Shown here: positions 5,638-9,630 of the stretch, in pieces
Layout: the number at the start of each line of letters is the position of its first letter
Position numbering within the stretch: position 1 is the first letter of the stretch
Assembly (NCBI GenBank): GCA_031272745.1
Contig: JAISTF010000114.1
Coordinates: 1 to 9,630 of the forward strand
DNA from: Eubacteriales Family XIII. Incertae Sedis bacterium
GTDB taxonomy: Bacteria > Bacillota > Clostridia > Peptostreptococcales > Anaerovoracaceae
DNA length: 9,630 nt
Direction of reading: 5' to 3'
The notes under the pieces: generated by a model
The model's input: the letters and a program-made list of their open reading frames with translations, nothing else
Database searches by the model: none
Told to the model about the DNA's origin: nothing
Program-made: the position numbers and the translations under genes

Positions 5638-7842
5638 GTGGATAGGCTGGAGGTTTTCTTAAGCGAACTGCTCGACATCAACCCCAATACGGACATTGGA
5701 TTGATCGAGAGCGCGTATACGAAAGCCGACCAGATGCACGAGGGGCAGCTGCGCAAATCCGGCGAGCCCTACATCATCCATCCGACGAAGGTGGCGCTGA
5801 TCCTCGCGGACCTCGGCATGGACGACCGCACGCTCGCGGCGGCGCTGCTGCACGATACGGTCGAGGATACGCCGTATTCGCTCGAACAGCTTTCCAAGGA
5901 TTTCGGCAAAGAGGTCGCGTTCCTCGTGAACGGGGTCACGAAGCTGGGGTCCTTGGTCTATGAGAGCAAAGAGGAGCGGCAGGCGGAAAACCTGCGCAAG
6001 ATGTTCCTTGCGATTTCCAAGGACATCCGCGTGCTCATCATCAAGCTCGCCGACCGCCTGCACAACCTGCGCACGATCAACTATATGAGCGCGCAGCAGA
6101 TACAGGACAAATGCAAGGAGACGCTTGAAATCTACGCGCCGCTCGCGAGCCGCCTCGGTATGTACCAGGTGAAATTCGAGCTCGAGGACATCGCGCTGAA
6201 ATACCTCGAACCCGCGGTCTACGCGGACCTCACGGAGAAGATCAAGGGCCGAAAGGCCGAGCGCGAGGCGCGCATCGAGCGCATCGTCGCGCAGCTGCGG
6301 GACGTGATCGAGGAATACCACATCGACTGCGAGATCAAGGGGCGGTCGAAGCATTTCTACAGCATCTACTCCAAAATGAAGGAGCAGGGCAAGCCGTTCG
6401 AGGAGATCTTCGATTTGACGGCGCTGCGCATCATCGTGGAGACCGTGAAGGATTGTTACGCGGTGCTCGGCATGGTGCATACGCTGTGGCGGCCGATGCC
6501 GGGGCGCTTCAAGGACTACATCGCGATGCCGAAGCCGAATATGTACCAGTCGCTGCACACGACGCTGATCGGCGACGACGGGGAGCCGTTCGAGATTCAA
6601 ATCCGGACGTGGTCGATGCACCACGTTGCGGAATACGGCATCGCGGCGCACTGGAAGTACAAGGAGGGCATCGGGCAGGACCAGGAGGAGCTGAAGCTCG
6701 CGTGGATCCGGCAGACGCTCGAATTCAACCAGGATTCGGAAGACCCGCGCGAATTCATGGAAATGATGCGGACGGATTTGTTTTCCGACCAGGTCTTCGT
6801 CTTCACGCCGAAGGGCGACGTGATGGAGCTGCCGGCGGGCTCGACGCCGATTGACTTCGCGTTCAAGATTCACACGAACATCGGCGCGAAATGCGTCGGC
6901 GCGCGCGTGAACGGCAAGATGGTCCCGATCGGCTACGTCCTGCAAAACGGCGAGGTCGTCGACATCGTCACATCCAATAACTCCAAAGGCCCGTCGATGG
7001 ACTGGCTGGCCATCGCGAAGAGCAGCCACGCAAAGCAGAAGATCCGCCAATGGCTGAAGAAGCAGGATCGCACGCAGAACGTGGAAAAGGGCCGCGAGGC
7101 TTTGGAAAAGGCCGTCAAGCGCAAAGGTTATGATCCGGCAGACCTCGTGCGGTCGCAATGGGTCGCCAAAGCCGCGAAGCAACTTGGTTATTCCAATGTC
7201 AACGAGCTCTATGCGTCGCTCTCCTACGGCGGGGCGATCGTGAATCGTACGATCACGAAGCTCGCGGATTTCTATCAGGAGGAATACGACCGCAAGGTCA
7301 AGGGCGAGGCGGATCTCGACGCGCCGGTGCCGAAGAAGGCGCGGGCGCGCGGCGGGTCGGCCGGGAAGCGCGGGGCGGGCGCGGAGCCGGCCGTGATCGT
7401 CGAAGGGATGAGCGGCATGATGGTGCGCCTGGCGCGCTGTTGTTCGCCGGTGCCGGGCGATGCGATCGTCGGGTTCATCACGAAGGGGCGCGGCGTGAGC
7501 GTGCACCGCAAGGATTGCCCGAACATGCGTGGGGTCACGGAGTCGGAGAGCGAGCGCGGGCGGCTGCTGCGTGTCGAATGGGACACGACGAAGGATTTCG
7601 GGATGTTCGACGCGGAGTTTTCGATCCTTGCGGACGACCGCAAGGGGCTGTTTTCAGACATCTCGCGCGCGTGCGTGGAGATGGACGTGAATATTTCGGG
7701 CGTGAACCTCAAGACGAACACCGACGGGACCGTGAGCATCACGATGACGCTGTCGGTCGGGAGCGTCGAGGAAATGCAAAAGGTGGTGCGCGTGCTGTCC
7801 CAGGTGGAGAGCGTGCGCGAGGTATACCGGGCGCGCGGGTAG
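5638..7842 (+). CDS. relA: Bifunctional (p)ppGpp synthetase/hydrolase Rel
   Basis: A 734-residue long RelA/SpoT homologue controlling the stringent response. The HD hydrolase domain keeps H48, LLHDTVED (H72, D73, E76, D77) and KLADRLHN (D139), so it should degrade (p)ppGpp. The synthetase domain has RFKDYIAMPKPNMYQSLHTT, with the basic RxKD motif (R290-D293) typical of bifunctional enzymes, and IQIRTWSMHHVAEYGIAAHW. A TGS domain follows (about 384-447), then a helical region, the Cys-containing zinc-finger-type domain (C601, C602, H623, C627) and a C-terminal ACT/RRM domain (about 655-734). The regulatory half is therefore complete. The start is GTG 5638, with GAAGG about 11 bases upstream, which is weak. 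It lies 31 bases after secDF. recJ and apt, often found here in relatives, are absent. Confidence 0.96.
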   Translation: MDRLEVFLSELLDINPNTDIGLIESAYTKADQMHEGQLRKSGEPYIIHPTKVALILADLGMDDRTLAAALLHDTVEDTPYSLEQLSKDFGKEVAFLVNGVTKLGSLVYESKEERQAENLRKMFLAISKDIRVLIIKLADRLHNLRTINYMSAQQIQDKCKETLEIYAPLASRLGMYQVKFELEDIALKYLEPAVYADLTEKIKGRKAEREARIERIVAQLRDVIEEYHIDCEIKGRSKHFYSIYSKMKEQGKPFEEIFDLTALRIIVETVKDCYAVLGMVHTLWRPMPGRFKDYIAMPKPNMYQSLHTTLIGDDGEPFEIQIRTWSMHHVAEYGIAAHWKYKEGIGQDQEELKLAWIRQTLEFNQDSEDPREFMEMMRTDLFSDQVFVFTPKGDVMELPAGSTPIDFAFKIHTNIGAKCVGARVNGKMVPIGYVLQNGEVVDIVTSNNSKGPSMDWLAIAKSSHAKQKIRQWLKKQDRTQNVEKGREALEKAVKRKGYDPADLVRSQWVAKAAKQLGYSNVNELYASLSYGGAIVNRTITKLADFYQEEYDRKVKGEADLDAPVPKKARARGGSAGKRGAGAEPAVIVEGMSGMMVRLARCCSPVPGDAIVGFITKGRGVSVHRKDCPNMRGVTESESERGRLLRVEWDTTKDFGMFDAEFSILADDRKGLFSDISRACVEMDVNISGVNLKTNTDGTVSITMTLSVGSVEEMQKVVRVLSQVESVREVYRARG

Positions 7843-7850
7843 CGGGGCCA

Positions 7851-7886
7851 CGGGAGTCGCAGGAGTCACGGGAGTCACAAGGAGGA
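7851..7886 (+). repeat. 9-base tandem repeat leading into a ribosome binding site
   Basis: Three adjacent 9-base units of consensus CRGGAGTCR fill 7851-7877. They differ at the second base (G, A, G) and last base (G, A, A). A fourth, diverged unit (7878-7886) contains AAGGAGG (7879-7885), the ribosome binding site of the gene at 7892. The repeat lies in the 49-base gap between rel and the hydrolase gene. Each unit has a GGAG core, so each is itself a weak Shine-Dalgarno match. Confidence 0.8.
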
Positions 7887-7891
7887 AGACG

Positions 7892-8554
7892 ATGAGAGTA
7901 CGGGCGTATGTGTTGGGGAACGGCGGGACAAACTGCTTTTTGATCTGGGACGAGGCGAGCCTTGAGGCGGCGCTGATCGATCCGGGCGCGGCGAGCCAGA
8001 AGGTGGAGGAGGACATTTCCGCGAACGGGCTGGATCTGAAATACGTCCTGTTGACGCACGGGCACGGCGACCACATCGGCGGCGTGGAGCAGGCGCTCGC
8101 GGCGCATCCTTCGGCGGTGCTCGCGGCGGGGGAAGGCGAGGCCGGTCTGCTCGCGGACGCGATCTGGAACGCGTCGCGCGATATCCTCGGGCGCTCGATG
8201 ACGCTTACGGCGGAACTGCTGCTGAAGGAAGGGGACGAGGTGCGGCTCGGGGAGCTGAGCCTGAAAGTGCTGGAGACGCCGGGGCATACGCCGGGCGGGA
8301 TTTCGTTTTACACGACGGCGTGGGATCCGGGGCTCGCGGAAGGGCCGTATTCGGGGACGGTGTTCACGGGGGACGCGTTGTTCCGCGCGTCGGTCGGCCG
8401 GACGGATTTTCGCGGCGGGGACTTCGTGCAGCTCGAGGACTCGATCCGCAGGAAGCTCTTCACGCTGCCGAACGACACGTTGGTGCTGCCGGGGCATATG
8501 GGGGCGACGACGATCGGTTATGAGCGGGCGCACAACCCGTTTGTGGGGGACTGA
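7892..8554 (+). CDS. Metallo-beta-lactamase-fold hydrolase (glyoxalase II-like)
   Basis: A 220-residue metallo-beta-lactamase-fold protein. All seven glyoxalase-II-type dinuclear metal ligands are seen: THGHGDH (H56, H58, D60, H61), PGHTPGG (H132), FTGDALF (D161) and LPGHMG (H202). It lacks the extra C-terminal domain of full-length GloB, as do the short YcbL/YqgX-type relatives, so a thioester or related hydrolase activity is likely, but the substrate cannot be told from sequence. The start is ATG 7892 with AAGGAGG 6 bases upstream. The rel-to-hemZ position is conserved in many Firmicutes, usually with the D-aminoacyl-tRNA deacylase gene dtd between rel and this gene; dtd is missing here. 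hemZ follows after 11 bases. Confidence 0.9.
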   Translation: MRVRAYVLGNGGTNCFLIWDEASLEAALIDPGAASQKVEEDISANGLDLKYVLLTHGHGDHIGGVEQALAAHPSAVLAAGEGEAGLLADAIWNASRDILGRSMTLTAELLLKEGDEVRLGELSLKVLETPGHTPGGISFYTTAWDPGLAEGPYSGTVFTGDALFRASVGRTDFRGGDFVQLEDSIRRKLFTLPNDTLVLPGHMGATTIGYERAHNPFVGD

Positions 8555-8565
8555 CGGGGGAATCG

Positions 8566-9630
8566 TTGGTCCGGATCGAGCTGGGAAGCGTTTACAATAT
8601 CAACGATTACGACGAGCTTGCGCGGATGTTTTTGCCGCGCGGGGAATACGCGCTTGCGTATGAGCAGGCGGTGGTTTTCGAAGGGGTGGAGGCGAAGCTC
8701 GCGAAGGCGCGGGAGATGTACGCGGCGCTGTCGGCGGCGACGGGGCGGACGCTGCCTTGGGGCGTGCTGACGGGGGTGAAGCCGCTGAAGAAGTATGCTG
8801 CGGTGGCGGACGAGGGCGTCCTGCGCTCGGCGTATTTGGTTTCGGATGAAAAGATTGCGTTGTTGCGGCGGGTGTGGGAGCGGCAGCGGGCGTGCCTGCC
8901 GGCGGTGCCTGCCGGGTCGGTATCGCTGTATATCGGCATTCCGTTTTGCCCTTCGCGGTGCGCGTACTGCACGTTCCCGTCGACGGTCGGGTCGGATCGT
9001 GAGATGGGGCGGTATTTGACGGCGCTTTACCGCGAGATGGATTTTGTGTTCTCCGGGATGCGGGCGCGGGGGCTTTGGGCGGAGTCGGTGTACATCGGCG
9101 GCGGGACGCCGACGGCGCTGACGAACGCGATGCTCGAGGATTTGCTGGCGCGGGTGACGGACGGGGTCGGCGGCGGGCGCGCGGGCGCGGGCATGGAGTT
9201 CACGGTGGAGGCGGGGCGGCCGGACACGATTTCGTATCTGAAGGCGCTCACGATGGCGGGGGCCGGGGTGACGCGGGTGTCCGTGAACCCGCAATCGCTG
9301 CACGAACGGACGCTGTCGGCGATCGGGCGGCGGCACCTCGCGTCGGAATACGTGGAGGCGATGGACACGGTGCGGGCAGCGTGGCGGGCGGCAGGATGCC
9401 GCTCCTACGAAGGCGTGGTGGTGAATACGGATGTGATCGCGGGGCTGCCGGGGGAAGCGGCGACGGACTTTGCGCAGACGCTTGAAGGGGTGCTCGCCTG
9501 CGCGCCGGAAAACGTCACGGTGCATACGCTCTCCGTGAAGCGCGGCTCGAAGGTGCGCGAGGAAGCGCCGGAGTACAGTTATTCCCGTACGGACGGGACT
9601 GCCGCGGAAATGCTGCGCATCGCGGACGCG
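8566..9630 (+). CDS. hemZ: Coproporphyrinogen dehydrogenase HemZ (partial, 3' end beyond window)
   Basis: A radical-SAM enzyme of the oxygen-independent coproporphyrinogen III oxidase group, which converts coproporphyrinogen III to protoporphyrinogen IX in haem synthesis. The 355 visible codons cover most of a protein that is usually near 490 residues. The 4Fe-4S motif is FCPSRCAYC (C128, C132, C135), the SAM-binding glycine motif is YIGGGTPT (176-183), and RVSVNPQSL is the HemZ-type version of the HemN motif. The N-terminal part contains LPWGVLTGVKPLKK, also characteristic of HemZ. I chose TTG 8566, preceded by a GGGGGAA run (8556-8562), because the family-like start VRIELGSVYN follows at once; no ATG or GTG fits better. 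The frame stays open to the window edge. Confidence 0.93.
   Translation, partial: MVRIELGSVYNINDYDELARMFLPRGEYALAYEQAVVFEGVEAKLAKAREMYAALSAATGRTLPWGVLTGVKPLKKYAAVADEGVLRSAYLVSDEKIALLRRVWERQRACLPAVPAGSVSLYIGIPFCPSRCAYCTFPSTVGSDREMGRYLTALYREMDFVFSGMRARGLWAESVYIGGGTPTALTNAMLEDLLARVTDGVGGGRAGAGMEFTVEAGRPDTISYLKALTMAGAGVTRVSVNPQSLHERTLSAIGRRHLASEYVEAMDTVRAAWRAAGCRSYEGVVVNTDVIAGLPGEAATDFAQTLEGVLACAPENVTVHTLSVKRGSKVREEAPEYSYSRTDGTAAEMLRIADA

Noticed and set aside
2391..5756. A 1121-codon open frame on the minus strand across yajC and secDF
   Set aside because: It is antisense to two clearly conserved genes, runs through the yajC promoter region and tRNA sequence, and its translation is an Arg/Asp/His-rich low-complexity product typical of the reverse frame of GC-rich coding DNA.
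5659..7506. A 615-codon open frame on the minus strand opposite rel
   Set aside because: It is the same GC-driven antisense effect, with no ribosome binding site, no recognisable domain and a fully conserved Rel on the other strand.
8518..9525. Long minus-strand frames opposite the hydrolase gene and hemZ
   Set aside because: They have Arg/His/Pro-rich composition and are shadows of hemZ, whose radical-SAM motifs are intact on the + strand.
1..9630. CRISPR array, transposase, integrase or riboswitch
   Set aside because: No regularly spaced repeats, no transposase or recombinase motifs, and no recognisable riboswitch or T-box leader before yajC or any other gene.

Overview
The window suggests a Bacillota (Firmicutes) chromosome, most likely Clostridia or Negativicutes. 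The gene order yajC, secDF, bifunctional rel, metallo-beta-lactamase-fold hydrolase, hemZ is a recurring neighbourhood in that phylum, and HemZ is essentially a Firmicutes coproporphyrinogen dehydrogenase. From about 2.5 kb onward the DNA is GC-rich with strong G/C third positions, and rel and hemZ start with GTG and TTG.

Region 1 (1-2277, + strand) is an AT-richer accessory segment. It opens with an overlapping gene pair of the MNT nucleotidyltransferase / HEPN (MntA-HepT, type VII toxin-antitoxin) kind. The nucleotidyltransferase keeps its catalytic residues, but the HEPN partner has lost the Asn and His of the RNxxxH ribonuclease motif, so the toxin looks dead. About 280 bases of apparent non-coding DNA follow, then a promoter, a 36-codon ORF with a good ribosome binding site, and an overlapping 410-residue ORF. 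That ORF carries a paired-CxxC zinc-type module, a PcrA/UvrD-type Tudor-like segment and a C-terminal GWWTK module. The two ORFs together look like the two ends of a much larger, defence-type protein whose middle is missing.

Region 2 (2274-2539) holds a perfect hairpin terminator shared by both strands, and two tandem tRNA-Leu genes on the minus strand: CAA first, then GAG, both with encoded CCA. Their promoter sits just upstream and is divergent from the yajC promoter. tRNA clusters are common integration sites, which fits the change in composition on their far side.

Region 3 (2570-9630, + strand) is a compact housekeeping operon with gaps of 6, 31, 49 and 11 bases. YajC and the fused SecDF form the accessory complex that helps SecYEG export proteins using the proton-motive force. 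Rel makes and degrades (p)ppGpp. The hydrolase has every glyoxalase-II-type metal ligand. HemZ is a radical-SAM haem enzyme cut by the window end. Notable here are the lipobox on YajC, the strongly acidic YajC tail facing a strongly basic SecDF tail, and a 9-base tandem repeat that runs into the ribosome binding site of the hydrolase gene. No CRISPR array, insertion sequence, riboswitch or recognisable integrase is visible.
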